A program made the position numbers and the translations under genes. Below the pieces are notes generated by a model. It made no database searches. It worked only from the letters and a program-made list of their open reading frames with translations, and had not been told where the DNA came from. Below are positions 56,585-64,000 of a stretch of DNA of 64,000 bases, in pieces; within the stretch, counting starts at the first letter, position 1, and every line of letters starts with the position of its first letter. The DNA is from Carposina sasakii. Taxonomy: Eukaryota > Arthropoda > Insecta > Lepidoptera > Carposinidae. The stretch covers positions 6,924,716-6,988,715 of the forward strand of contig CP053163.1 of NCBI GenBank assembly GCA_014607495.2, written 5' to 3'.

Positions 56585-57073
56585 CTAGTTTTTTGCGTTT
56601 GTAACAAATATTCCTAGTCCGTTTTTGTAAGGCTTAAGGTGTAACCCTTTTCCGATACATAGAGCTTCCATTTTTCTGTTCTGTCTTTCTAATTCCGCAA
56701 ACTGATTCTTTGCTGCTTTATACTCTTTAATTGTCTTGGTAATTCCTGATACACCACCCGCAATACTACCAGTAGCTGATAGCCCAGCGAATATAGGTAT
56801 TAATGGCAGATATCCTCCAGTTTTCGGTACAGGTATGATTCTTGGTAATTTGATTTGTAAGTCAGATGTTAATTCTTTAGCAGCTGCAACAGCTAATTCT
56901 ACCATTGCTTTTTTACATATAGGTTTCAAGTTCTTTAAATGTTTTTTTGTATGCGCAATCATCGCTTTAAAACTTGTTTTAAAACCCGATCCTGAGTAAG
57001 ACTTTTTCTTTTTCTGCTGAGGGCCTTTTATCTCATTCTTAGTGTGATTAGACATATTTTTTATCTTTACCAT
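56585..57073 (-). CDS. Small basic/hydrophobic Polinton virion-type protein, 162 aa
   Basis: The N-terminal 60 residues are basic (runs of Lys, a KSYSGSGFKTSFK stretch). A central glycine/alanine-rich hydrophobic stretch (PLIPIFAGLSATGSIAGGVSG, about residues 92-112) is followed by a helical charged segment and an ALCIGKGLHLKPYKNG motif that I know from small Polinton proteins often called PX; this is recalled, not searched. The character suggests a membrane-active or core protein comparable in role to adenovirus internal proteins, which is inference. The start is the ATG at 57071-57073, preceded by a TATA-like element. The frame ends AAA AAC TAG, a slippery heptamer leading into the protease. 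Confidence 0.8.
   Translation of the reverse strand: MVKIKNMSNHTKNEIKGPQQKKKKSYSGSGFKTSFKAMIAHTKKHLKNLKPICKKAMVELAVAAAKELTSDLQIKLPRIIPVPKTGGYLPLIPIFAGLSATGSIAGGVSGITKTIKEYKAAKNQFAELERQNRKMEALCIGKGLHLKPYKNGLGIFVTNAKN
56588..56594 (-). promoter_or_regulatory. Candidate -1 ribosomal frameshift site, A AAA AAC
   Basis: In the zero frame the codons are GCA AAA AAC TAG, so the heptamer is in the correct X XXY YYZ register and is followed at once by the stop. The -1 frame continues open through 56205 and encodes the protease. Confidence 0.6.
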
Positions 57074-57154
57074 TTTTTCTAACAATCTTAAATTGTATAG
57101 TGTTCTCTCTTACAAGAACCAACTGTAAATGATGAAAAGATATTTTCTTGTATT

Positions 57155-57162
57155 TATTTATA
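57155..57162 (-). promoter_or_regulatory. Candidate TATA box before the small virion-type gene
   Basis: TATAAATA on the minus strand, about 82 bases upstream of the ATG at 57073, in the 200-bp gap after the integrase. It could drive the 162-aa protein and protease message. Confidence 0.35.
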
Positions 57163-57272
57163 ATTTTTTTTCACTTTATCGATTTTTACTTATCGGTTTA
57201 TGAAAATGAAAAATGAAATGAAAAAAAGTTTATTTGGTTATTACAAGATTGAGTACTTAATAGAAAAAAGGT

Positions 57273-58199
57273 TTATACAATATTGTTTTTATTTATCCAA
57301 CTATTTTCACTCACAGGGAGCCCTAACCACTTTACCAATATTTTATCTCCTTTTCGTTTTATTATTCTTTCTACTAAATAAATTTTGGGATTCTTAGTTT
57401 TTTGAAGTTCTTCACTATAAAATGCACCTAAAACAGGTTGTTGTCTAGCGTCTTCTAATATATAAGTTGAAGGAATAGTATCCTGCACTTTTGTGATCTT
57501 GAATATTTCTGTAGACCAATTAGGAGTAAAACCTTTTTCAAAACATCCTTTATATTTGCTGATTCTCACAAAATCTCCTTCTCGAAATCTGCTCTTTTTC
57601 AATTTTGTCAGAGGTGCTAATGCAATATATTTTTGCAAAACAATGTTTTTATTATTTTGGTTAACTGATGCCGGTGTCCGTCTTATTGTTCTGTGGAAGC
57701 TATTATTGTATTCATATATTTTATTTTGTAAAATGCTACCGATCCATTTGTAATTCCCATTCAGACTAAATTCTTTATATAGTTTATTTTTCAGTGTTCT
57801 TATGAATCGTTCTACGATAGAAGCTTTTTTCGTAGAATATGTAGAATAGTGATTAATATTGTACTTCTTGACTATATTTTGAAACATGTCATTATAAAAT
57901 TCGGTCCCTAAATCTGTTTGCAAATTACGTGGTATGCGGGTTTTATGTAGTAGATTTTTGAAAGCATTTACAACAGAATTCTTGTTCTTTTGTTTAAGTG
58001 GGATCGCCCAAGCATACTTTGAGAAACAGTCGATTATCGTTAAAATATATTTAAAACCACAATTGAAATTTGATAATGATTGCATATCTATTAAATCTGC
58101 TTGCCATAGATCATCTATGTCTTTAAGAATAACTTTCCTACGGGGAAAATTTTTTCTTGCATATTTATGAATTTCATTTACGACGTCCAGTTTGCTCAT
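57273..58199 (-). CDS. Polinton integrase (retroviral-type DDE) with C-terminal chromodomain, 308 aa
   Basis: Catalyses insertion of the excised or replicated element into chromosomal DNA. Catalytic acids: Asp35 in WQADLIDM, Asp96 in QTDLGTEF and Glu130 in KKASIVERFIR, in the RNase H-like core. Residues 204-232 (RFREGDFVRISKYKG) resemble the SH3-like DNA-binding part. The last 38 residues, with YLVERIIKRKGDKILVKWLG then ENSW, form a chromodomain, which in related integrases binds modified histone tails and steers integration. The N-terminal zinc region is reduced. Its first 26 nt overlap the end of the preceding small ORF. The frame is intact. Confidence 0.93.
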   Translation of the reverse strand: MSKLDVVNEIHKYARKNFPRRKVILKDIDDLWQADLIDMQSLSNFNCGFKYILTIIDCFSKYAWAIPLKQKNKNSVVNAFKNLLHKTRIPRNLQTDLGTEFYNDMFQNIVKKYNINHYSTYSTKKASIVERFIRTLKNKLYKEFSLNGNYKWIGSILQNKIYEYNNSFHRTIRRTPASVNQNNKNIVLQKYIALAPLTKLKKSRFREGDFVRISKYKGCFEKGFTPNWSTEIFKITKVQDTIPSTYILEDARQQPVLGAFYSEELQKTKNPKIYLVERIIKRKGDKILVKWLGLPVSENSWINKNNIV

Positions 58200-58368
58200 A
58201 ATGTTTTTTTAAAATACTACGAACTTCATTCAACTCAATATTCTTTTCAATTCTTTTTATACGATCACTTAAGCTGTTGATAATCTTGTTAATAATATTA
58301 ATTGATTTATACAAATTATCTCTATTAGTTTTTTCAGTTCTATCCACTGTTAAACTGTCATCATTCAT
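58174..58368 (-). CDS. Small coiled-coil ORF of 64 aa overlapping the integrase start
   Basis: A hydrophilic N-terminus is followed by a heptad-like helix (INIINKIINSLSDRIKRIEK, about 24-43) and a basic end (QTGRRK). The stop lies 26 nt inside the integrase gene in another frame. It begins about 40 nt after the end of the 314-residue protein gene. It may be a genuine accessory protein or an upstream ORF that lowers integrase translation; only conservation in other copies would decide. Confidence 0.45.
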   Translation of the reverse strand: MNDDSLTVDRTEKTNRDNLYKSINIINKIINSLSDRIKRIEKNIELNEVRSILKKHYEQTGRRK

Positions 58369-58409
58369 GGTTGATGTAGTCTAAACAACTGATTTATCTG
58401 GTGTGCTGA

Positions 58410-59354
58410 CTAGTATTTTATAATTTTCGCTTCTTTTAGTTCCTCTATTATTGACATAATTTCGTTATCATGGTTACTATTTCCAGCACTTTGAGATGCA
58501 ATCAATAACTTTAACCTTTCAACCAATTCATTAGGGTCATCCCAAAATACATAATCTGTGTTTCCTTTATATTGCTTTAATTTGGGTATGTATCCACCAG
58601 TCTTTTTTTCAAATAGTGGTTTAATTATTTTACGATATTTTAATCCTTTATCACCTTTAATTTGTCCGTTTGGGCTATAATTTCGTTTGTGAGCGTTAGT
58701 TATTTGAAGAATATCTTTGTAATTCACTTTATCGTTTTCTGTGACCAACTTTAAATTAGGTTTATTACGAATTAAAAGCTCATTTAGACCTGCAGTTAAT
58801 TCATACTTTTTATTACTTATAGTTACATATTTATTTTTTAAAGCATTATTGGTGTTAGAAAATTTAACTGTAGAGTTACCCATCTTAAATATTTTGTTTT
58901 CACTGCGAATACCAAAAGGCACGTTTATATCATTATACATATCTATAACATCATCCTTCCCCAGAGATATTGTTGAATCATCCTTTATTTTGGTTGGAGT
59001 TTTATCATCTTGGCTATAATATTCTGAGTCATCTGTTATAGTAGCACTAAAATCTTCTTCTATAGTGGAGTTGGAATCACTATGAATCTCATTAGCACTA
59101 AAATCATCTTCTATAGTGGAGTTGCAATCACTATGCCTAACATTTAAGTTTATAACACCAGCAGTTGGACTATCTTTATTCTTAATTAATGTTTCTAATG
59201 GTTCTGTAATTGGTTTAAATACTTTTTTATACTTTAAATTAGCAGCGTCTTCTTCATGTTTAATTAGTTTTATTTTGTTTTTTATACTGTTTATTGAGTT
59301 TATTAGCTCCTTTTTAATGTTAGCCGCTTCCAACGGATCAGTGCTACTCATCAT
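58410..59354 (-). CDS. Uncharacterised Polinton protein, 314 aa
   Basis: N-terminal 40 residues are helical and basic; the middle (about 70-130) is acidic and low-complexity, with a 17-residue segment present twice (NSTIEDDFSA and NSTIEEDFSA). The C-terminal half is ordered: the KYVTISNKKYELTAGLNELL segment, then YSPNGQIKGDKGLKYRKIIK and the YVFWDDPNELVERLKLLIAS block with an EIMSIIEELKEA end. The C-terminal block is one I recognise from uncharacterised proteins of arthropod Polintons. No catalytic motif is visible. It sits between ATPase and integrase. It could act in DNA binding or particle structure; not established. Confidence 0.75.
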   Translation of the reverse strand: MMSSTDPLEAANIKKELINSINSIKNKIKLIKHEEDAANLKYKKVFKPITEPLETLIKNKDSPTAGVINLNVRHSDCNSTIEDDFSANEIHSDSNSTIEEDFSATITDDSEYYSQDDKTPTKIKDDSTISLGKDDVIDMYNDINVPFGIRSENKIFKMGNSTVKFSNTNNALKNKYVTISNKKYELTAGLNELLIRNKPNLKLVTENDKVNYKDILQITNAHKRNYSPNGQIKGDKGLKYRKIIKPLFEKKTGGYIPKLKQYKGNTDYVFWDDPNELVERLKLLIASQSAGNSNHDNEIMSIIEELKEAKIIKY

Positions 59355-59434
59355 GTACTATTGGCAACAACTGCTATTTGCAAACATATGTTATACACTG
59401 AGTTAAATCTACAAAACATATACTTTTTAAGGTT

Positions 59435-60118
59435 TCAAACGTGAATAAAAATATCAAATCCTTGTCTATATCTCCCATTGTTTAGTTCACAGTCTTTATT
59501 TATTAATAAAAAAGTATAATTATTTCGCCATACAGAAGAACATAAGCTTTTAAATTTTATCCATTCCATATCTGTATTAACATGTTCATTATACACATGC
59601 TTCAAATTAGTATCATCTTGTTTGAAAATTATTAATACATTAGCATTATCCCGGATAAGTTGTTTGGGTATTTTTGAATATGTTTGAGTCAGATAGAAAC
59701 AATCAATTTGTCGGTGTCTTCCCATTGCAAAGTAATTGCGAATGTTTACTTGGTTTTCACATGCCACATCATCGAATATCATAATTGAATTTTTCAAAGC
59801 CTCATTAGGATGAACTACTTCTTGGTTTTCGTTAAAAATAAAGAGTTTTGCTTCGGGAATATTTTTGATTATTTCACTTAAGAAATGATATTTGGGTTGA
59901 AATGCTGTCTTAGAGCACAAATAAATATGTTTAAATTTTACTCCATTTTTGTGAACTAGTAAATTTAGCATAACGTTTGTCTTTCCACAGTTTGATGGTC
60001 CACAAATTATACAACGGATTGTATTAGGTAAAAGCACGCTGTGTCTGACTTTATTTAATTGACTGTCTAGCTGAATATTACGAATTTCTAAAGTATGTAG
60101 TTGCTTAACGTATTTCAT
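59435..60118 (-). CDS. Polinton packaging ATPase (FtsK/HerA-type), 227 aa
   Basis: This family pumps DNA into capsids in Polintons and in nucleocytoplasmic viruses and virophages. Walker A is GPSNCGKT (residues 40-47) and Walker B is SIMIFDDV (111-118) with the acidic pair at 116-117. Downstream the motif FYLTQTYSKIPKQLIRDNAN fits the sensor region of the A32-like branch. Length is normal and the frame is intact. It follows PolB after a 376-bp non-coding gap and precedes the 314-residue protein. Confidence 0.92.
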   Translation of the reverse strand: MKYVKQLHTLEIRNIQLDSQLNKVRHSVLLPNTIRCIICGPSNCGKTNVMLNLLVHKNGVKFKHIYLCSKTAFQPKYHFLSEIIKNIPEAKLFIFNENQEVVHPNEALKNSIMIFDDVACENQVNIRNYFAMGRHRQIDCFYLTQTYSKIPKQLIRDNANVLIIFKQDDTNLKHVYNEHVNTDMEWIKFKSLCSSVWRNNYTFLLINKDCELNNGRYRQGFDIFIHV

Positions 60119-60494
60119 GGTGCTGCTTGTTCAAAATCCTTTTATCGTCTGTAGTTTTAATAAAGATCTCATCATTTTATTAATAACAATATTATAGGGG
60201 TGAATAAATATAAATGATTTATTTATGTGGGTAGTACAAAGTCGATATTATGTGCATGAAATACACATTTCGATTAAGTAAAATTAATAGTTATTTATTT
60301 AATATTAACTCTATATGTAGAGGAAAGCTTTCAGTTTCATAGAAGATAGGTATTAAAAATAAAAAGATTAATTAAATTAAATGCATAAATGAACTTTATT
60401 GGAATATTAAAATGTATATACATATAAATTAATAATATAATTAACTTTGTTGCTATAATTTGTTTATAACTAGTCCTTTAAAATATTACAACAT
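60119..60494. other. Non-coding gap between PolB and ATPase genes
   Basis: Very AT-rich. No frame longer than a few dozen codons. It probably holds the PolB 3' end and the ATPase promoter; a precise signal was not identified. Confidence 0.5.
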
Positions 60495-63266
60495 TTAAAA
60501 TAATGTCTCACAATGCCCCCAAGGTAAAGTATCTGTTTGATTTGTTAGAACCTGTCTTTTATCATCATGTCTGTTTAATACAAGTTTGTTAATCGTCTGC
60601 GAATATAATACATGTTTCATAGATTTTATTAAATTCATATTACATCTCATATCAACATTTTTGTTTAAAGTGTTCATATAGTGTCTTGGTTTCAATTTCT
60701 TAGTTACTGATCTTGATACACCTTTTGCTTTCTTAATCTCAGTTTTTGTACTTTCAATACAGTATAGTTTTGCTCTCAAACCAATAAATTGTTTTATAAT
60801 ATCCCCACCCATTTCATCTTTAAAAAGTCCTGGAATTTTCGCATTTAATGCAGGCATTCCATAAACATTATTGATTTCAAAATTACTTGTATCATATTGA
60901 ATGATATCTGACTTCATGTCCTTGTAAAAATCGTTAGTGTTTATTATATAAAGTAAACTGTCAGTGTCAGTATAGCATAACTTTACATTTTGATTATATT
61001 TCTTTTTGATGAAGTTATAATGATAATTGTACATGTGTTGCTTTGCATATTCAAGAACTGAAAATCCTATGTATATTGGCCTGTCTAAAGTGATCTTTTC
61101 CAAACTTAACTGAATTGCAACAAATTTATCTGAAAAAATTGACACACTTTTCAAGTTAGGTCTTAAGATTAGTTTTTCTGCACCAATTTCTTTATTTGTT
61201 TTATTAGTATTGTCTCTCCATTTTGTAACTAATTTAACATCTACTTGTTTTCGTCTATTTTCAATTGTCTTTCCAAATATAGCATTATTCAGAAGTTTAA
61301 AGAAATCCTTATCAAATTTAGATAACGAAGCTTGACGTAATCGTGTATTTAGCTCTATATACTTGGCCAGGAAATCTTGCTGCCGAAAACTAATTACACG
61401 ATGAACTTTTTTCAATATAAGACCATTCTTTAAACATTCTTTCAAATACATATAATGAATAACATAATAAAATTTGTCATATAGGTTTGCTATAAGTTTT
61501 TTAGTTTTTCCACCTGGTGGAATATGCTTTTCAGGTGCAAATGGTAAATCACTATGGTAAGAATGTAAATAAGAAGGATAATCTAAATCCACTTCTAAAA
61601 TATATCCAAATTCAGCATCATCAGAAATATTTAAAACATTTAAGTTTTTAATTTCTTCATCAGATAAAAATCGAAACTCAGATATTGGCATTTTTTTCAT
61701 CATAGCGTAACCGTAAAGATTATTACAATCTAAGTAAACCAGATATGTTGATGGTTTTTCTCTATCATAGTTGGACATGTATTTATTATTCGCTTTAGCA
61801 TGTCTTTGTGAACACTGAGCTAAACCACCACGTATTCCATTCTCTATCATTTCATACATTTCTTTATCATGTAATAAATCTAATTTAACACCTGTGTATA
61901 ATAGCATTGCATCCCAACTTAAACCTGGAGAGGTAACATAATATGCAGGATCAAGTTTATAATATTTTAAACTACTATTTCTGAACTTTTCAAAAATATC
62001 ACATAATAACAGCACATCACATTTCAAGTACAAATCTGTATATTCTCCAAGCGTATTTATATGAAAATTATTCCAAATACTTTGCGCACGAACATATTCC
62101 TCTTCACTGATGTTCTCACAAGTTATACTATTATAAAACTTTTCTCTATTTGGAAGGCACTTTTCGTTAAATCGTGACCATGAATCCATGTAATCATAAG
62201 GATATACGCCTTTTTGGCGAAGTAAGTTCAATTCTTTATCATTAAATATTGTTCGTAAATGTTTCAAATCTATGTCTGCCAAGTTTTTACTCAAGGTGTC
62301 TAAACTGGAGCTGAGAAATTGAAATGAATCTAAAAATTTGATCTGAATTGTGGAAGTAGAATTTGGATTTTTTAGAAACTTGGTGAAAGTAATATACTTT
62401 TCTTTCGTTTTTGGAATAATTTTAATATCACCTTCATATTTAGCCAACTCTTTTATGAATACATGAGCATCATAGTTTGCTAAATTATGGAAAATAACGG
62501 GAACAAAGGGACACACTCTATATAATAAGTTACATTTAGCATGAGCGGCACCTCTGTATTCACCAGTTATATGATCATGATCAGCGACTTTACTATTATA
62601 AATTGGCAGTTCACAAATATGACAGAGACTCGCATTATGATGTTCATTATTTTGTTCTAAAGTCATTGGTTTCATAGGTTTCTTATTTCTAAGCACGCTT
62701 TCAATATACTTTACATCTTTGATCAAATATTTTATGAACTTTTCAACACAATCTGATCCTCTATATAGAACAAGTTTATTCAGATTTGCATCATGTGAGC
62801 AACAAATGTAATAGGCAAAACATGAAGGCTGATGTAATTTAAAGGTTTCAACATTATAACTGTTTTTTTCATAAATATTTAACAATAAACTTTCAAAATC
62901 AGCATATATAGCAAAATAAATTTTTTGTTTTCTTTCATAATTTCTGAATTGTAATTGACTATTTTTATTTGGTAAAACTGTCAACACGTTTGAACACGTG
63001 TGTGAATTATATTTCTCTTGTGTTATAAAAAATTGGAGACATCTTTCACATAAGTATGTTTTACCATGATGTTTGCTGACTTGTCGTCGAGTAAGTTTTA
63101 CCAAGTCTTTAATCAAACAATAATGTCCTCCTGAGTTCTGTTCAAAATATAATAAATTTATATGATTTTCTTTTCTTTGATTTGTCATATATAGAGGACC
63201 AGTTATTTGCTTCTTACTATCTAAACCATAAATGCTAATACTAATAGAAACATTGTTTTTTCTCAA
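60495..63266 (-). CDS. Polinton DNA polymerase B, main part (exonuclease, HNH insert, polymerase)
   Basis: About 920 residues that continue the N-terminal piece at 63241-63990 after a one-base shift. Order of motifs: zinc-binding CERCLQFF...HTC near 73-91; Exo I with Asp123 and Glu125 in YADFESLL; an HNH/endonuclease VII-like insert (CHIC at 215-218, then DHDHITGEYRGAAH near 229-242); Exo II around Asn261-Asp266; Exo III Tyr413-Asp417; palm motif A with Asp513 (YLDCNNLYGY); motif B KLLNNAIFG (657-665); motif C YTDTDS (765-770). All polymerase and proofreading residues are present. It is thought to replicate the element by protein priming. There is no ATG at the beginning of this part, so it depends on the upstream frame. 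Confidence 0.93.
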   Translation of the reverse strand: MRKNNVSISISIYGLDSKKQITGPLYMTNQRKENHINLLYFEQNSGGHYCLIKDLVKLTRRQVSKHHGKTYLCERCLQFFITQEKYNSHTCSNVLTVLPNKNSQLQFRNYERKQKIYFAIYADFESLLLNIYEKNSYNVETFKLHQPSCFAYYICCSHDANLNKLVLYRGSDCVEKFIKYLIKDVKYIESVLRNKKPMKPMTLEQNNEHHNASLCHICELPIYNSKVADHDHITGEYRGAAHAKCNLLYRVCPFVPVIFHNLANYDAHVFIKELAKYEGDIKIIPKTKEKYITFTKFLKNPNSTSTIQIKFLDSFQFLSSSLDTLSKNLADIDLKHLRTIFNDKELNLLRQKGVYPYDYMDSWSRFNEKCLPNREKFYNSITCENISEEEYVRAQSIWNNFHINTLGEYTDLYLKCDVLLLCDIFEKFRNSSLKYYKLDPAYYVTSPGLSWDAMLLYTGVKLDLLHDKEMYEMIENGIRGGLAQCSQRHAKANNKYMSNYDREKPSTYLVYLDCNNLYGYAMMKKMPISEFRFLSDEEIKNLNVLNISDDAEFGYILEVDLDYPSYLHSYHSDLPFAPEKHIPPGGKTKKLIANLYDKFYYVIHYMYLKECLKNGLILKKVHRVISFRQQDFLAKYIELNTRLRQASLSKFDKDFFKLLNNAIFGKTIENRRKQVDVKLVTKWRDNTNKTNKEIGAEKLILRPNLKSVSIFSDKFVAIQLSLEKITLDRPIYIGFSVLEYAKQHMYNYHYNFIKKKYNQNVKLCYTDTDSLLYIINTNDFYKDMKSDIIQYDTSNFEINNVYGMPALNAKIPGLFKDEMGGDIIKQFIGLRAKLYCIESTKTEIKKAKGVSRSVTKKLKPRHYMNTLNKNVDMRCNMNLIKSMKHVLYSQTINKLVLNRHDDKRQVLTNQTDTLPWGHCETLF

Positions 63267-63990
63267 ATAATCTTATATCTGTAGGCGATGGTGGGAAATT
63301 CATTCCTTTAATATTTAAAACTGATGAGTAGAATGGATATGAACTTGTTCGATTAGTATTTTTTGTACAAGGGAATAAGGCAGCTACTATACTCCATACA
63401 AAGCAATGATTATCAAAGTTTTTCACATTTAGACAACTTTTTGTACTTCTGATTTCTTTAGGTAATTCTAGATAGCTACCACCTCTTAAGGGAGAGTACT
63501 TATTAATATTTATTTCTAAGTGATTGACAGAAATAAAACACCAGCCTGATTCACGGTGCTGAAATTCGCTCAGTTTAGAAATCAATGCATTCCAAGTTTT
63601 TGAATACAATTCAAATAAGTCAGTATTTATAAATATAGTCTCATACTTAGTATTAAAAGATTTAATTTGAATTTCATCTGAGTTCGGTAATTTGAAGTTA
63701 GCAAATAATTCCAAATTGAGCTTAAGACAGCCATGTTTAGACAAACTCATTGCTATGAGATTGTTCACATCATCTGTAATTTTAAATAAAAAGTCCTCAG
63801 GAGTAATACCCATATTTTCTCCAGTGTTAATTCTGTAAGTAACTATTCTTTCTTTAAATGCTGTAGCTATTATATCTATGTTTTGAAAACTGGTTTTTAA
63901 TAAACAATTACTTTTATGTAAATTTGTTCTCAAATGAAATCTATATGAGCTTTCCATAATTCGAATATTACAATCAGTACAAAACTTCAT
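63241..63990 (-). CDS. Polinton DNA polymerase B, N-terminal part, frame broken near 63256
   Basis: Starts at the ATG 63988-63990 with a zinc-finger-like CTDCNI...HLRTNLHKSNC, followed by the NIDIIATAFKERIVTYRIN segment and ending in the NFDNHCFVWSIVAALFP block that precedes the exonuclease domain in Polinton polymerases. After a run of six A (63256-63261) the frame meets a stop at 63241, while the rest of the protein continues in the +1 frame. One extra A in the run, whether a mutation or a sequence error, explains this. Total length would then be about 1,170 residues, normal for the family. Confidence 0.88.
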   Translation of the reverse strand: MKFCTDCNIRIMESSYRFHLRTNLHKSNCLLKTSFQNIDIIATAFKERIVTYRINTGENMGITPEDFLFKITDDVNNLIAMSLSKHGCLKLNLELFANFKLPNSDEIQIKSFNTKYETIFINTDLFELYSKTWNALISKLSEFQHRESGWCFISVNHLEININKYSPLRGGSYLELPKEIRSTKSCLNVKNFDNHCFVWSIVAALFPCTKNTNRTSSYPFYSSVLNIKGMNFPPSPTDIRLFEKKQCFY

Positions 63991-64000
63991 ATTTTTAATC

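Larger units (their letters stand above)
54240..64000 (-). mobile_element. Maverick/Polinton self-synthesising DNA transposon (right end outside window)
   Basis: At least ten minus-strand frames give the Polinton core set: PolB, packaging ATPase, integrase with chromodomain, cysteine protease and double jelly-roll major capsid protein, plus accessory proteins. Genes are closely packed and several overlap. Most frames are intact; PolB alone has a one-base shift. The single-jelly-roll penton protein is not recognised. The capsid and packaging genes suggest the group can form particles, as proposed for Polintons in general; that is inference for this copy. Confidence 0.93.

Noticed and set aside
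56736..59406. Plus-strand frames of 80-96 codons inside the Polinton
   Set aside because: All are antisense to well-identified Polinton genes.
63241..63270. Programmed -1 frameshift in PolB
   Set aside because: The downstream frame is +1 relative to the upstream one, and the A run is not in the X XXY YYZ register; a mutation or homopolymer error is simpler.

Overview
This window looks like AT-rich, repeat-laden nuclear DNA from an insect, most probably a moth or butterfly. The evidence is spliced genes with canonical GT/AG introns, decayed Jockey/R1-type and RTE-type LINEs, tRNA-derived SINE-like repeats, palindromic MITEs, and repeat tails of a kind common in Lepidoptera. There is no bacterial-style operon, rRNA or CRISPR array. 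The order assignment is inference; no species call is possible.

Layout. 1-9.2 kb is non-genic and made of repeats: tRNA-like cassettes, a 1.3 kb repeat with an internal duplication, and a SINE. 9.25-15 kb holds the only convincing host genes: two tandem, same-strand carboxylesterase paralogues with identical three-exon architecture (165 nt, 1253 nt, final exon), a full Ser-Glu-His triad, an N-terminal signal peptide and a hydrophobic C-terminal tail that suggests membrane or GPI anchoring. 15-35 kb is a graveyard of mobile DNA: a 208-bp-arm inverted repeat, two Jockey-type LINE remnants on the minus strand and one on the plus strand, a 120-bp tandem array, MITEs, and two larger non-autonomous elements that share a GC-rich core. 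35.567-42.088 kb is bracketed by two 442-bp direct repeats that differ at one base, begin TG, end CA and are flanked by TAAG. It reads as a minus-strand LTR retrotransposon whose 5.6 kb interior has no recognisable gag or pol and is mostly minisatellite. 42-54 kb returns to SINE/LINE remnants, an open gag-like LINE ORF1, a near-perfect 108-bp palindrome and paired hairpin elements.

54.25-64 kb is a Maverick/Polinton, all genes on the minus strand. In transcription order it encodes protein-primed-type DNA polymerase B with an embedded HNH (endonuclease VII-like) segment, a packaging ATPase, an uncharacterised 314-residue protein, a small coiled-coil ORF, a chromodomain integrase, a small hydrophobic virion-type protein, an adenain-like cysteine protease, a 53-residue ORF, the double jelly-roll major capsid protein, and a 160-residue conserved protein. 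Together these form a replication, packaging, capsid-assembly and integration module. The element runs off the right edge and no terminal inverted repeat can be checked. PolB is broken by a one-base shift in a run of six A.

Most striking observations: (1) a textbook -1 frameshift heptamer (A AAA AAC) directly abutting the stop of the small hydrophobic Polinton protein and leading into the protease, whose conserved N-terminal part has no start codon of its own; (2) the LTR element with young LTRs and a minisatellite interior, with Leu-tRNA-like stretches at both internal edges; (3) the paired non-autonomous elements with arrays of short motifs at their ends; (4) the esterase pair with an apparently converted last exon.
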